Shown here one piece after another: positions 1 through 8,121 of a stretch of DNA of 64,000 bases (positions are counted from its first letter, which is position 1; each line of letters begins with the position of its first letter). This DNA is from Marinomonas arctica. Its GTDB lineage: Bacteria > Pseudomonadota > Gammaproteobacteria > Pseudomonadales > Marinomonadaceae. The notes below the pieces were generated by a model that made no database searches, was not told where the DNA came from, and saw only the letters and a list, made by a program, of their open reading frames with translations. Position numbers and translations under genes: made by a program. The stretch lies in contig NZ_QHJF01000010.1 in NCBI RefSeq assembly GCF_003259225.1, forward strand, positions 62,001 to 126,000, given 5' to 3'.

Positions 1-499
1 TGCGAATCATGTCGTCTGTGTCGTTTATGGCTATTTTTAGCTTGGCAACAATACGGCTACGATCAATCGATTGTAGTGCGTATACATAGTTCTTATCAGC
101 AAAACGTTGTTCATTAACCGTTTGCTCTAGCTCTATGGGGGCGGTGGTGATTTGTGTGTAGGCCGTTTGAATTTTTGAAACCTGCTCAGCGCCTTGTCCA
201 GATCTGACTTGGGTATCTTGCGTATTCACTTGGCTGACTTGGGTACGAAGCTGCTGCGCAATCTGTAAATTGCCGTTTTGCTCGGCTTGAGTGAAAGCCA
301 AGGCAATGTTTTCAATGCGCGTTGCGCTGCCTACGCCATACAAATGTGTGTTGCTTTGAGGAGGAGACATGACCCAGCTGGGTAGGCTCTCCTCACTCTG
401 AGCCGATTGTGTATTGACGCTCGAACAGCCTGTTAAGCAGAGCAGTAGCCCAGCTAATAATAGGCTGTATCGTTGAGTAGGAAGCGCAAAGCGTTGCAT
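1..499 (-). CDS. LPP20-type lipoprotein, partial (runs off the window edge)
   Basis: The reading frame opens with ATG at 499 and stays open to the window edge, giving 166 N-terminal residues; the C-terminus is missing. A lipoprotein signal peptide is visible: basic start, a Leu-rich core (residues 12-22) and a lipobox LTGC with the lipidated Cys at residue 25. The mature part contains PSWV and LYGVGSA, followed by a region repeatedly using Gln and Thr, as in LPP20-like envelope lipoproteins. It starts 2 nt after the stop codon of the LpoB-like gene and must be co-transcribed with it. Family assignment is by pattern recognition only. It is probably an outer-membrane lipoprotein linked to LpoB function; the molecular role is unknown. 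Confidence 0.6.
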   Translation of the reverse strand, partial: MQRFALPTQRYSLLLAGLLLCLTGCSSVNTQSAQSEESLPSWVMSPPQSNTHLYGVGSATRIENIALAFTQAEQNGNLQIAQQLRTQVSQVNTQDTQVRSGQGAEQVSKIQTAYTQITTAPIELEQTVNEQRFADKNYVYALQSIDRSRIVAKLKIAINDTDDMIR

Positions 500-501
500 G
501 A

Positions 502-1128
502 TTAGAAAAAGCCTTTATCCGCCAATTTTTTGATCTTCTTCTGACCGTTCCAGACTTCGCGGTTGGTGGTCATATCAATCAATTTTAAATCGACCTGATA
601 GAAGCTAACACGCTGGTCGCCATTGGAATCAACAATCGAGTTGATGGTGCCAGATAACGCGAACCCAGCCCCTTGCTCAAGACCAAATTTCGCAACGGTA
701 TCCGGTGCGGCATTAAGTTCTTGTTCTTCACGTTCCGCGCGAACGTCGTCTCGCTCGGCACCAGACACAACAAAGTCAACTTTACCGGCACGCAATAAAC
801 TGCGTTTGATGTCGTTAATAAAGGTCTCGACAGGAATATGTTCAGAGGTTTTATTGCGAATACTTTGTACTATGACCGTTGGATTCCCTTTATTGCTAAA
901 ATTGTAATCACGGAACCATGGAAAAGTGAGCATGTCGCCCATCATTTCTTCTGCTACAAGGCGGGAATCGGTGTCATTCCAGCGATCCGATAGCATAACG
1001 TCTTCGTTCGTATCCAGACGTTTAACACTGCCAGAGCAGGCGGTTAACAGCATTGCCATAAAGAGAGTAAATAGACCCTTTAATGACAGGACTGTCCATT
1101 TGGAATGTTTGGGTGTCGCGATGAGCAT
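502..1128 (-). CDS. lpoB: Penicillin-binding protein activator LpoB-like lipoprotein
   Basis: A 208-residue lipoprotein. The signal peptide ends in a lipobox LLTAC with Cys31, so it is predicted to be anchored in the outer membrane facing the periplasm. The folded domain (about 60-208) has the LpoB/COG3417 pattern: a stretch like NPTVIVQSIRNKTSEHI, then FALSGTI, and a C-terminal REVWNGQKKIKK. In Enterobacteria LpoB reaches through the peptidoglycan to activate the bifunctional synthase PBP1b. The start is supported by AAGGA eight bases upstream of the ATG. It lies between a COG3014-type lipoprotein gene (upstream) and an LPP20-type gene (2 nt downstream). The family call is fairly firm; partnership with a PBP1b is inferred. 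Confidence 0.8.
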   Translation of the reverse strand: MLIATPKHSKWTVLSLKGLFTLFMAMLLTACSGSVKRLDTNEDVMLSDRWNDTDSRLVAEEMMGDMLTFPWFRDYNFSNKGNPTVIVQSIRNKTSEHIPVETFINDIKRSLLRAGKVDFVVSGAERDDVRAEREEQELNAAPDTVAKFGLEQGAGFALSGTINSIVDSNGDQRVSFYQVDLKLIDMTTNREVWNGQKKIKKLADKGFF

Positions 1129-1198
1129 GAGTATTTTCCTTACGTGCGTTTTGGCTTGTGGTTAAGAGTGTAACCAATAACCTCTGAGTTTAACGAAT

Positions 1199-2866
1199 TT
1201 AGTTAGGGTTGCGTAGATTCCACACTTTAATTTTGTTTGCTTCTAGATGTACCTTACCAAGAGAAAAGGTCTTCTGATTTACCTGATAATCTGGTGTGTA
1301 TTCGCCTGGAGGCAATGGTGTTCGTGTTAATCTAACTTGCGCGGGTAACGTTAGCCAATTTCTAGTGTCCGCGGCGGAAGACGCAAACACAGCGACTTGT
1401 CCAATCAGATTTAAAATCAACGCCGCGTTTTTATCCTGTACATTGGATGATACCTGATACGCCAACCAGCTGCGCAATAGTTCTCTTACTAAACCTTCAT
1501 AGATGTCTCGTTGTGCTTGTGCCAGCTGCTCTTGAAAAGCGATGTCAGCGAGAGAGGTCATGCGGATACTGTTTTTAACAGGCGTAACGGCCTCCGTGCT
1601 CACTTGCAATGTGGGTTGGTGTTGGTCCAATGTGAAACGACCATAATATGGCACAGTAACACGTATGGGTTGTTCGGTAAGTAGTTTATCGACATGGGTG
1701 GCGCTGAGTTGCTGCCAAACAGGGCGGCCAAGAATCACGCGCTTGGTAAAAATGCCTGAAAAGGTTCCCCAAGCGCCACCAGCCTTGTAATTCGCAATGA
1801 GATTAAGCGGATTGATATCTGCATAGACCATGGTAAACCAACGGAACGAATCATTCGCTTGAGTGGTTCCACCCCCGTGCAGCGGCTCTAAAACCAAGGA
1901 ATAAGCACGTGGATCGGCATACAACAATAAGGTCATTTCGCTTTTGTCTGGGATAAACCCCTGATGTTCTAAAATCACCAGCTCAGACTCACCATCATGG
2001 TATTGTTTGAGCGTTTCTTGCATGGCTGGAGAGAGCTTGGTGTTAATGTGCTGTTGGATCTCATCTTGGCTGTAACCGCTTTTCTGCATCATGCGAATCG
2101 TATCCAGCCAAGCGCGTTCCGCTGTTATAGCGGGTAAATCGTATTGTTTTGCGTAGCCATCTTGGTAGAGGTTGGCGGCTTTTTGATAGCTAATTCGAGC
2201 GTCGTCGTATTCACCGCTTATTTCATACTGTAAACCTTCCATGTAGCGCGCCCAGGCATCATCACGATAGATAAATTTATCCGTATCGCGTCCGCCGGTG
2301 TAAAAGTTACCTAACCAGCTAAGCGCTTTCATGTAAAAGGCTTGGTTTTCTTTTGCGTTAAGATCTTGATAGCTTGGATTTTGTGCGCGAATTTCATTCA
2401 GTTTGATGTCGATACGACGTACTTCAACCAAGGCCGCATCCTGCAGCTGACGCTTCTGACGTGTGTCTGCTTCTTGTTCTGCTAGCGCAAGGTAATTGAG
2501 GGATTTAAGGTAGCTAATGTAAACACCTTCTATACCACTACCGCGATAATCACTTTGTCTAGGGTTGGTTAATAGTGCCCAAGAGCGATTGGAAAAATTT
2601 TCTGGGAAAAATGTATCACTTAACTTTTCAGCCTGTTCTAACAGAGTATTACTGCGCTCAAAATCGCCTTGGTTTTGGGCTAGAGCGCCAGCTTCCATAT
2701 AGTACAGCAGTTTATCTTGTGGGTTATTGAGTACACCTTCTAGCTTTTCTTCTGCGGCTTTCCATTCGCCTTCTTTGGCTAAGCTTAACCCTGCATCGAT
2801 ATCTTGTTTATAGGTGGCGCAGCCAGCTAAAAAGCAAACGCTTGCCCAAAGGAATAGCCACTTCAC
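1199..2866 (-). CDS. COG3014-type lipoprotein with TPR-like N-terminal half
   Basis: A 555-residue protein starting at GTG, with AAGGA seven to eight bases upstream. The signal peptide ends in a lipobox LAGC with Cys16. The N-terminal half (about 20-270) is rich in Ala, Glu and Tyr with helical repeat character (for example WKAAEEKLEGVL, GDFERSNTLLEQAEKL, ARISYQKAANLY), suggesting tetratricopeptide-like repeats. The C-terminal half is mixed beta-rich and ends in a domain resembling the bacterial uncharacterised COG3014 family. It leads into the LpoB-like and LPP20-like genes on the same strand. Function is unknown; the company suggests an accessory envelope or peptidoglycan-synthesis role. 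The start overlaps nothing, and a 40-residue ORF ends one base before its GTG. Confidence 0.65.
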   Translation of the reverse strand: MKWLFLWASVCFLAGCATYKQDIDAGLSLAKEGEWKAAEEKLEGVLNNPQDKLLYYMEAGALAQNQGDFERSNTLLEQAEKLSDTFFPENFSNRSWALLTNPRQSDYRGSGIEGVYISYLKSLNYLALAEQEADTRQKRQLQDAALVEVRRIDIKLNEIRAQNPSYQDLNAKENQAFYMKALSWLGNFYTGGRDTDKFIYRDDAWARYMEGLQYEISGEYDDARISYQKAANLYQDGYAKQYDLPAITAERAWLDTIRMMQKSGYSQDEIQQHINTKLSPAMQETLKQYHDGESELVILEHQGFIPDKSEMTLLLYADPRAYSLVLEPLHGGGTTQANDSFRWFTMVYADINPLNLIANYKAGGAWGTFSGIFTKRVILGRPVWQQLSATHVDKLLTEQPIRVTVPYYGRFTLDQHQPTLQVSTEAVTPVKNSIRMTSLADIAFQEQLAQAQRDIYEGLVRELLRSWLAYQVSSNVQDKNAALILNLIGQVAVFASSAADTRNWLTLPAQVRLTRTPLPPGEYTPDYQVNQKTFSLGKVHLEANKIKVWNLRNPN

Positions 2867-2867
2867 G

Positions 2868-2990
2868 TCACATTCCTTTTTCTAAGAACTGATTGGCAAA
2901 AAGAAGGGTGAGTAAGGCAAAACACCCCAAATAGAGTATAAGCCAGCGGGCTCTTAGACAATTCGGACAAGGCTTTTTTTTCTTTTTCAT
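2868..2990 (-). CDS. Hypothetical 40-aa single-pass membrane microprotein with CPNC motif
   Basis: A short ORF from ATG at 2990 to TGA at 2868. The product is 40 residues: a polylysine start (MKKKKK), a CPNC motif at residues 8-11, a basic LRAR, then a hydrophobic span (about residues 16-32) ending in QFLEKGM. The TGA is followed by one base and then the GTG of the COG3014-type gene, a spacing typical of translational coupling. GGAA lies about nine bases upstream of the ATG, and the secB terminator lies just upstream, so this would be the first gene of the lipoprotein operon. I do not recognise the family. The CPNC pair could bind metal or form a disulphide, but that is speculation. Confidence 0.5.
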   Translation of the reverse strand: MKKKKKPCPNCLRARWLILYLGCFALLTLLFANQFLEKGM

Positions 2991-3039
2991 CACAGCTTCC
3001 GTTGTGTTGGATGATCTCAAGATGCTTATTATGCAACAA

Positions 3040-3063
3040 AAAAAGAGGCAGTAGCCTCTTTTT
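3040..3063 (-). terminator. Terminator after secB
   Basis: A perfect 10-bp stem (AAAAAGAGGC paired with GCCTCTTTTT) with a 4-base loop, followed on the minus strand by a run of T. It lies 35 bases past the secB stop and separates yibN-grxC-secB from the lipoprotein operon. Confidence 0.85.
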
Positions 3064-3097
3064 CTTAACGTCTATTTGCTTTCGCCATTCGCTCGTA

Positions 3098-3571
3098 TTA
3101 TTGCTTGGTTTCCGCTTGTTGCTTTTGTAGGCTTTCGATATAAAGCGCATCAAAATTGATAGGCGCAAGCATAATCGCAGGGAAACTGCCTTTTACCACA
3201 ACAGCGTCAATGTTTTCACGGGCATAAGGGAACAGTGTCGCAGGGCAGAATGCTCCCAATGCGTGATGAAGTTGTTGGTCGTTAAGGCCAGAAATAACGA
3301 ACAGACCGCCTTGTTGAACTTGAACCAAATAGCCTGTGTTGCCATTGTTTTTTACCGTGACGGTAATTTCTAGAACGATTTCGTAGACGCTTTCGCCCAC
3401 TTGACGGCTTTTTGTGTTCAACTCTAAGCCGACTTCTGGTTTCCATTCTTCTTGGAAAATCATGGGTGAACGAGGAGATTCAAAAGAAATGTCTTTTAAA
3501 AACACGCGCTGCATGGAAAGTTGTGGTGTTTGCGCTTCTTGTGCTTCTGGTGTTTCAGCTGTATCGGACAT
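3098..3571 (-). CDS. secB: SecB protein-export chaperone
   Basis: A 157-residue cytosolic chaperone that keeps preproteins unfolded and passes them to SecA. The sequence shows the conserved core: VFLKDISFESP near residue 23, YEIVLEITVTVK, the QGGLF segment, then LGAFCPATLFPYARE and GSFPAIMLAPINFDALY. The acidic, Pro/Thr-rich start (MSDTAETPEAQ) is typical, and AAGGA sits well placed before the ATG. Length matches the family. It is the last gene of yibN-grxC-secB, the same order as in Escherichia coli, and is followed by a strong terminator. Confidence 0.97.
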   Translation of the reverse strand: MSDTAETPEAQEAQTPQLSMQRVFLKDISFESPRSPMIFQEEWKPEVGLELNTKSRQVGESVYEIVLEITVTVKNNGNTGYLVQVQQGGLFVISGLNDQQLHHALGAFCPATLFPYARENIDAVVVKGSFPAIMLAPINFDALYIESLQKQQAETKQ

Positions 3572-3635
3572 CTTGGTTCCTTTTTGTTAATGGTTTCGTT
3601 TTATTATTGGGTGAATGAAGTCATATTTTCAGGCA

Positions 3636-3890
3636 TTACTGCGCTAGTAAAGCGTCCAGTTTTTGCTCACGCTCAAGGGCATAAAGATCATCACAGCCGC
3701 CGACATGTCGTTCACCGATCCAAATTTGTGGGACAGTATGGCGACCGCTTTTTTCCATCATTTCTTGTCGTAATTCACGTTCTCCGTCTACACGGATCTC
3801 ATTAAAGGCAACATTTTTTGCCGTTAATAATTGTTTAGCTCTGACGCAAAACGGACAGTAATCGCTCGAATAGATAGTGACAGTGGCCAT
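3636..3890 (-). CDS. grxC: Glutaredoxin 3
   Basis: An 84-residue dithiol glutaredoxin. The active site CPFC is at residues 12-15, followed by the cis-Pro loop TVPQIW and the glutathione-binding GGCDDL. It reduces disulphides and mixed disulphides with glutathione in the cytosol. It lies 11 bases after the rhodanese gene and 64 bases before secB in the conserved three-gene operon. Confidence 0.96.
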   Translation of the reverse strand: MATVTIYSSDYCPFCVRAKQLLTAKNVAFNEIRVDGERELRQEMMEKSGRHTVPQIWIGERHVGGCDDLYALEREQKLDALLAQ

Positions 3891-3901
3891 AATATTCTCT
3901 C

Positions 3902-4318
3902 TTATCCTTTCACTAGTGGTAGGTTAGATGATTGCCATTCTACAATACCACCTTGAAGTTTGTATATTTTACTAAAGCCCGCTTTTTTGAGGTCTTTTGC
4001 GCTGGCGCCAGACGTGATGCCCGACTTACAAACAATAATGATTGGAGTGTCTTTGTGTTTTTCAAGACGCTTTAAATTGTCCTGCATTTTAGTAGCAGGA
4101 ATATTCATTGCACCCGTAATGTGACCGGTGTTGAACTCCTTTTCTGGACGAATATCAACAACAACGGCATCTTCATTATTCATCAGATTGGTTGCTGCCG
4201 AAGGGGTTAGCCCCTGCGCACCGCCTTTGCTCTCAACAAACAGTAGTGTAGCAAGTATCGCTAAAAAGACAGCGACCATTTCCCAGTGGTTGATAGAAAA
4301 TTCAATAAGTTGGTTCAT
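3902..4318 (-). CDS. yibN: Membrane-anchored rhodanese-like protein (YibN)
   Basis: About 138 residues: one N-terminal membrane segment (about 10-28), then a single rhodanese domain with the active-site loop CKSGITSGASA. The Cys should carry a persulphide in sulphur transfer; the physiological partner is unknown. Start: several in-frame ATGs exist at 4360, 4336, 4321 and 4318. The ATG at 4318 puts a short N-terminus before the membrane segment, as in E. coli YibN, but no strong ribosome binding site decides between them. First gene of yibN-grxC-secB. Confidence 0.88.
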   Translation of the reverse strand: MNQLIEFSINHWEMVAVFLAILATLLFVESKGGAQGLTPSAATNLMNNEDAVVVDIRPEKEFNTGHITGAMNIPATKMQDNLKRLEKHKDTPIIIVCKSGITSGASAKDLKKAGFSKIYKLQGGIVEWQSSNLPLVKG

Positions 4319-4481
4319 CATAATCGTAAGGCCCATGTTTAAACTGCGAGCATTATACACGGCCAGTAGAATCGGTACAGACTCTCAGAAAGCTTTGTGT
4401 GATTAGCGTGCCTCAAAGACTCGTTTAAAAGGTTTCTAGCATGGGAATATGACAAAGAGGCAACTGAGCTAGGCTGAAACA

Positions 4482-4507
4482 GTAAAAACGAGCCGCTTGG
4501 GCTCGTT
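4482..4507 (-). terminator. Terminator after the DUF1338 gene
   Basis: An 8-bp stem (AACGAGCC paired with GGCTCGTT) with a 5-base loop, followed on the minus strand by TTTTTACT. It lies just past the stop codon of the HglS-like gene. Confidence 0.75.
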
Positions 4508-4531
4508 ATACGCTTTTCATTTGCCGGATTG

Positions 4532-5335
4532 TTACTTTGCGCTGGTGGAATCAAAGATTTTATCGGCGTTGCCTTCGATGAAGCTGTCGAACAGTTTGCC
4601 ATTAGGCATAACATGACGACGGGCAAATTCATAAAAACAGCTTGGAATGGTTTTTTGTTTGCCATCGGCAAAAGTGAAATCGATTTTGTCAGCCATGGTG
4701 GACGATTGCTCAAGAAAGAGTTCAGGCGACCCTTTTACCAAACCACCGACTTGGTTGAGTGCGTAGCCTTCGCTTTGAACGAGTGTATTAACATCCTCAA
4801 TGGTTGGGAATGTCTCCAAATGGTTAATGCTGACAGTGAAATGGTTGGCTTGTAATCCCATGGTAGACAACCAAGCCGCGTATTCACTGTGCTCGGCAAG
4901 GGTTAGGTATTCGGCCTCTGTGGGTGTTTGCCACAATCTACCTGCCCAGAAAATAGCCGGCGTCTGTACGGCATCGGCTGGGATTTGGGCAATGAACTGA
5001 CCAATAATCTCTTGGCAGTTCGCTGGCAGCTCTTCTACTAAGAGCTCAGATAAAAAAATCTTGGGCGAATCCACATCCGTTTGGTGCTGGTAACAGCGTG
5101 CTTTTAGGTGTTTGTTTTCGAAACGAAACGCCCCATAAGCTTTGTAGCCAATGGCTTCTAGCTGTGGTTCTAACTTTTCTAACGAGATCGGTGAGTTATT
5201 AAACGTGCGAAAGGCCACATGATCGTTCAGTACGTTTTCACCATGGCTTTTGAATAATGCTTGGATGCGTTGAGCCTGTGGGGTAACGGCTGTGTAATGA
5301 TCCCACAAGGATGCGAAAAAATCGGTTGGAGTCAT
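4532..5335 (-). CDS. hglS: DUF1338 iron-dependent 2-oxoadipate oxygenase (HglS-like)
   Basis: A DUF1338-family protein, 267 residues from ATG 5335. That start has AGGA eight bases upstream, whereas the ATG at 5350 has no such site. In characterised members (Pseudomonas putida HglS and plant homologues) the enzyme uses Fe(II) and O2 to convert 2-oxoadipate into D-2-hydroxyglutarate, the last specific step of lysine/pipecolate breakdown. Counted from 5350, candidate metal ligands are His44, in DHVAFRTF with Arg48 four residues later, His170 in NHFTVSIN, and Glu241 in CFYEFARR. This spacing resembles the His-His-Glu set I recall for HglS. It neighbours AmaA and AmaB, which act earlier in the same pathway. 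Activity is inferred from family and context. Confidence 0.75.
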   Translation of the reverse strand: MTPTDFFASLWDHYTAVTPQAQRIQALFKSHGENVLNDHVAFRTFNNSPISLEKLEPQLEAIGYKAYGAFRFENKHLKARCYQHQTDVDSPKIFLSELLVEELPANCQEIIGQFIAQIPADAVQTPAIFWAGRLWQTPTEAEYLTLAEHSEYAAWLSTMGLQANHFTVSINHLETFPTIEDVNTLVQSEGYALNQVGGLVKGSPELFLEQSSTMADKIDFTFADGKQKTIPSCFYEFARRHVMPNGKLFDSFIEGNADKIFDSTSAK

Positions 5336-5433
5336 AAGGTTTCCTGCCATGAATGTTAGATCGATTCCGCTACTTTAGTGCAATGGTCAGTGGTAATGCA
5401 AAAGGTAAAAACGCACCTTGTGATGCGTAAAAG

Positions 5434-6303
5434 TTATGCGAGCCGAATCTCAGTCGGATTTTTATTGATTAATAATTGCTGCTTGGCGGTCAGAATCGTG
5501 TTGATTAGGTGTGCCGGAAAGCTGCGTTCTTTTTTGTGCGCTAGGCCCACCACACGCTTTAATTTCACATCGTTCAACGGTCGTAAGCACAGATCGTTGC
5601 GGCCTCGTGAGGAATGCTCTGGGATTAACGAGATGCCCAGTCCCGCCGCGACCAAATCTAACGCGTATTCTTCTGTTTTTACTTGAGCACGAACATCGGT
5701 GGTGAGTTCTTGTTTTTGCATCAAGTAGTTCCATGATTCCAAAATGTCGCACGGTGTGCGTGAAATAAAAGGCTGTTTATCGATTTGTTTAATGGACAGC
5801 GAAGGAAAGTCTGCTAGCCAATGATCCAGCGGCATGGCGATAACATAGTCGTCTTCCCATAACGGATAAAACACGTCTTCTTCGCTGGTATAGCGTTGGC
5901 AGGTAAAACGCAAGTCGGCACTTTCTGATTCATCGACAAGCTTTAAGGTCAGCCCATGGACTTCATCCAGCATGGTTTTGATGACTTGGCTGATCAGCGC
6001 ACCCGATAAAAACGGCGTTAATGAAATAGACAGGGCCAGCGGTGTGGGCGTTTCGATAAATAGACTGCGCATGGCGCTGAGATCGCTGACCATTTTACAA
6101 GCATGGGGGTAAAGCTGTGAGCCGCTGTCAGTGGGCGATACGCCTTTGGAATGGCGAACAAAGAGCTTGGTGCCTAGATCATCTTCTAATTGGGCTACCG
6201 TGGTGGAAATCGACGGTTGCGCAACGAAGCAACGCTTGGCGGCGGCGCTTAAGCTGCGCTCTTCGTAAACAGCAATAAAATAACGTAACGATCGAATGTC
6301 CAT
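5434..6303 (-). CDS. LysR-family transcriptional regulator, divergent from amaB
   Basis: 289 residues. The N-terminal winged helix-turn-helix is clear: MDIRSLRYFIAVYEE, then SLSAAAKRCFVAQPSIS and LEDDLGTKLFVRHSKG. An effector-binding domain follows from about residue 90. It is transcribed away from amaB across a 192-bp region that contains an 11-bp direct repeat, and towards the HglS-like gene 98 bases downstream. It is the obvious candidate regulator of the pipecolate/2-aminoadipate genes; the inducer is unknown but could be a pathway intermediate. Confidence 0.88.
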   Translation of the reverse strand: MDIRSLRYFIAVYEERSLSAAAKRCFVAQPSISTTVAQLEDDLGTKLFVRHSKGVSPTDSGSQLYPHACKMVSDLSAMRSLFIETPTPLALSISLTPFLSGALISQVIKTMLDEVHGLTLKLVDESESADLRFTCQRYTSEEDVFYPLWEDDYVIAMPLDHWLADFPSLSIKQIDKQPFISRTPCDILESWNYLMQKQELTTDVRAQVKTEEYALDLVAAGLGISLIPEHSSRGRNDLCLRPLNDVKLKRVVGLAHKKERSFPAHLINTILTAKQQLLINKNPTEIRLA

Positions 6304-6364
6304 CTGTGTGCTCTTTATAAAGGTGGTTCTTGCAAAAATGGCGTTCTATGTCTTTCTAATATAC

Positions 6365-6394
6365 CTATAGGAAAATTGTCTGGCTATAGGAAAA
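6365..6394. promoter_or_regulatory. Candidate LysR operator: two CTATAGGAAAA direct repeats
   Basis: CTATAGGAAAA occurs at 6365-6375 and again at 6384-6394, a 19-bp period (close to two helical turns). The first copy lies within the 8-bp palindrome CCTATAGG. It sits in the shared promoter region between the LysR gene and amaB, as expected of a LysR binding site. Binding is inferred. Confidence 0.5.
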
Positions 6395-6495
6395 AACTAG
6401 ACCACTAGCAGGAAAACGGTATTTCTCATTCTGCTCTAGGCTGGTTAAGGTGAAGAAAGTTAAGTTCAATTTATACATAAATATTAGAGGTTCCT

Positions 6496-8040
6496 ATGTC
6501 ACTTACTTGCTTAGAAACGTTGGGCGTAAATAGCCTAAAACAAGGCGATACTTTTTACAGCGTATTAACCGGTAATACACTTGCTTTGGGTGAAGGCAGC
6601 ACTTTTTCCGCTCACAGTCCAATCGATGGTAAGGCATTGTCTACCTTTAACAATGCGACTCCAGCTCAGCTAGACAAGGTAAATGCTGAACTAAAAGACG
6701 CGTTTAAAGCATTACGTGTGATTCCAGCGCCACGTCGAGGCGAATTAGTCCGTCGTATTGGCGAAGAAGCGCGTAAGTACAAAAACGAATTGGCGCAAGT
6801 GATCTCCTTAGAAGCTGGCAAAATTGCTCCTGAAGCCTTGGGTGAAGTACAAGAGTGGATCGACGTGTGTGACTTTGCTGTTGGTCAATCTCGGATGTTG
6901 CATGGCTTGTCTATTGTGTCGGAGCGTCCAGGCCATCGTATGATGGAGCAATGGCATCCACTGGGTCCTGTTGCGGTGATCACAGCGTTTAACTTCCCGA
7001 TGGCAGTGTGGGCATGGAATGCGATGCTGGGTCTGGTGTGTGGTGACCCAATCCTATTGAAACCCTCTGAAAAAGCCCCCTTGTGTGCCTTGGCGATGTA
7101 CCAAATCGCGCAAAATGTGATTGCTGACATGCCTGATATTCCTAAAGCGGCGGTGTCTGTGATGATTGGTGACCGCGATCTTGGTGAAGCGATTGCGGCA
7201 AGCGAGACCTTCCCGCTGGTTTCCGCGACAGGTTCGACGGCAATGGGCCGTGCGGTGGCAAAAACCGTTGCGGGTCGCTTAGGTCGTTCTTTGTTAGAGC
7301 TTGGCGGTAACAACGCGATGATTGTGTCTAATACCGCGGATTTGGATCTTGCGCTGCGTGCGATTGTTTTCTCGGCGGCCGGAACAGCGGGTCAGCGTTG
7401 TACCACATTGCGTCGTCTGATTACCCATGAATCTATCGTGGATGGCTTGGTTGAGCGTTTGGCGAAATCTTATGGTTCGCTTCGTGTGGGCAGTCCAATT
7501 GTTGAAGGTAATTTGGTTGGGCCACTGATTGATGAAGGTAGCTTTAATCGTATGCAAGCGGCCCTAGAAACCGCGAAAAAACAAGGTGGCGAGATTGTCT
7601 GCGGTGGCGAACGTGTGACCGAAGGCGTTCCGGCGGGTGGTTTTTATGTGCGTCCTGCGATTGTTCGTATTGCTCACGATGCGCCAATTGTTCATGAAGA
7701 AACCTTTGCGCCTATCCTGTATGTATTGACGTATAACACCTTTGAAGAGGCCATCGAAATTCAAAACGAAGTGCCACAGGGGTTATCGTCTGCTGTCTTT
7801 ACTGAAAGCATGCGTGAAGCCGAAATGTTCATGTCTCCAGCAGGGTCTGACTGTGGTATTGCCAACGTGAACATTGGTACGTCTGGTGCCGAGATTGGCG
7901 GTGCGTTCGGTGGTGAAAAAGAAACCGGTGGCGGTCGTGAGTCGGGTTCGGATGCGTGGAGAAACTACATGCGTCGTACCACAAATACAGTGAACTATGG
8001 TGGTGATTTGCCATTAGCTCAGGGAATCATTTTTGAGTAA
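6496..8040 (+). CDS. amaB: 2-aminoadipate 6-semialdehyde / piperideine-6-carboxylate dehydrogenase (AmaB, ALDH7 type)
   Basis: 514 residues, an antiquitin-type aldehyde dehydrogenase. It oxidises 2-aminoadipate semialdehyde (in equilibrium with piperideine-6-carboxylate) to 2-aminoadipate with NAD. Family hallmarks are EWIDVCDFAVGQSR, SERPGHRMMEQWHPLGP, the catalytic Asn166 in AFNFPMAVWAWN, the general base Glu268 in LLELGGNN and the nucleophile Cys302 in GQRCTT. The C-terminal MRRTTNTVNYGGDLPLAQG is typical of bacterial AmaB. AGAGG lies five bases before the ATG. It is followed by amaA on the same strand and is divergent from a LysR gene. Confidence 0.9.
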   Translation: MSLTCLETLGVNSLKQGDTFYSVLTGNTLALGEGSTFSAHSPIDGKALSTFNNATPAQLDKVNAELKDAFKALRVIPAPRRGELVRRIGEEARKYKNELAQVISLEAGKIAPEALGEVQEWIDVCDFAVGQSRMLHGLSIVSERPGHRMMEQWHPLGPVAVITAFNFPMAVWAWNAMLGLVCGDPILLKPSEKAPLCALAMYQIAQNVIADMPDIPKAAVSVMIGDRDLGEAIAASETFPLVSATGSTAMGRAVAKTVAGRLGRSLLELGGNNAMIVSNTADLDLALRAIVFSAAGTAGQRCTTLRRLITHESIVDGLVERLAKSYGSLRVGSPIVEGNLVGPLIDEGSFNRMQAALETAKKQGGEIVCGGERVTEGVPAGGFYVRPAIVRIAHDAPIVHEETFAPILYVLTYNTFEEAIEIQNEVPQGLSSAVFTESMREAEMFMSPAGSDCGIANVNIGTSGAEIGGAFGGEKETGGGRESGSDAWRNYMRRTTNTVNYGGDLPLAQGIIFE

Positions 8041-8060
8041 TACACCGGATTAGGTAACTC

Positions 8061-8087
8061 AATAGGCGAGACTTTTTCTCGCCTATT
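8061..8087 (+). terminator. Hairpin between amaB and amaA
   Basis: A perfect 11-bp stem (AATAGGCGAGA paired with TCTCGCCTATT) with a 5-base loop, but no T run after it. It may attenuate transcription or stabilise the amaB message rather than terminate fully. Confidence 0.5.
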
Positions 8088-8121
8088 TGCGTTCTGGCCA
8101 ATGTCCTGATGAGGTCATTTT

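Noticed and set aside
2863..3168. 101-residue ORF overlapping the secB end
   Set aside because: It runs through the secB terminator and the secB 3' end, has no family likeness, and another frame here gives a better microprotein candidate.
4339..4713. 124-residue minus-strand ORF over the yibN upstream region
   Set aside because: It overlaps the HglS-like gene in another frame and crosses that gene's terminator; no recognisable domain.
6885..7313. 142-residue antisense ORF inside amaB
   Set aside because: Shadow of the conserved aldehyde dehydrogenase frame; no start signal or family likeness.
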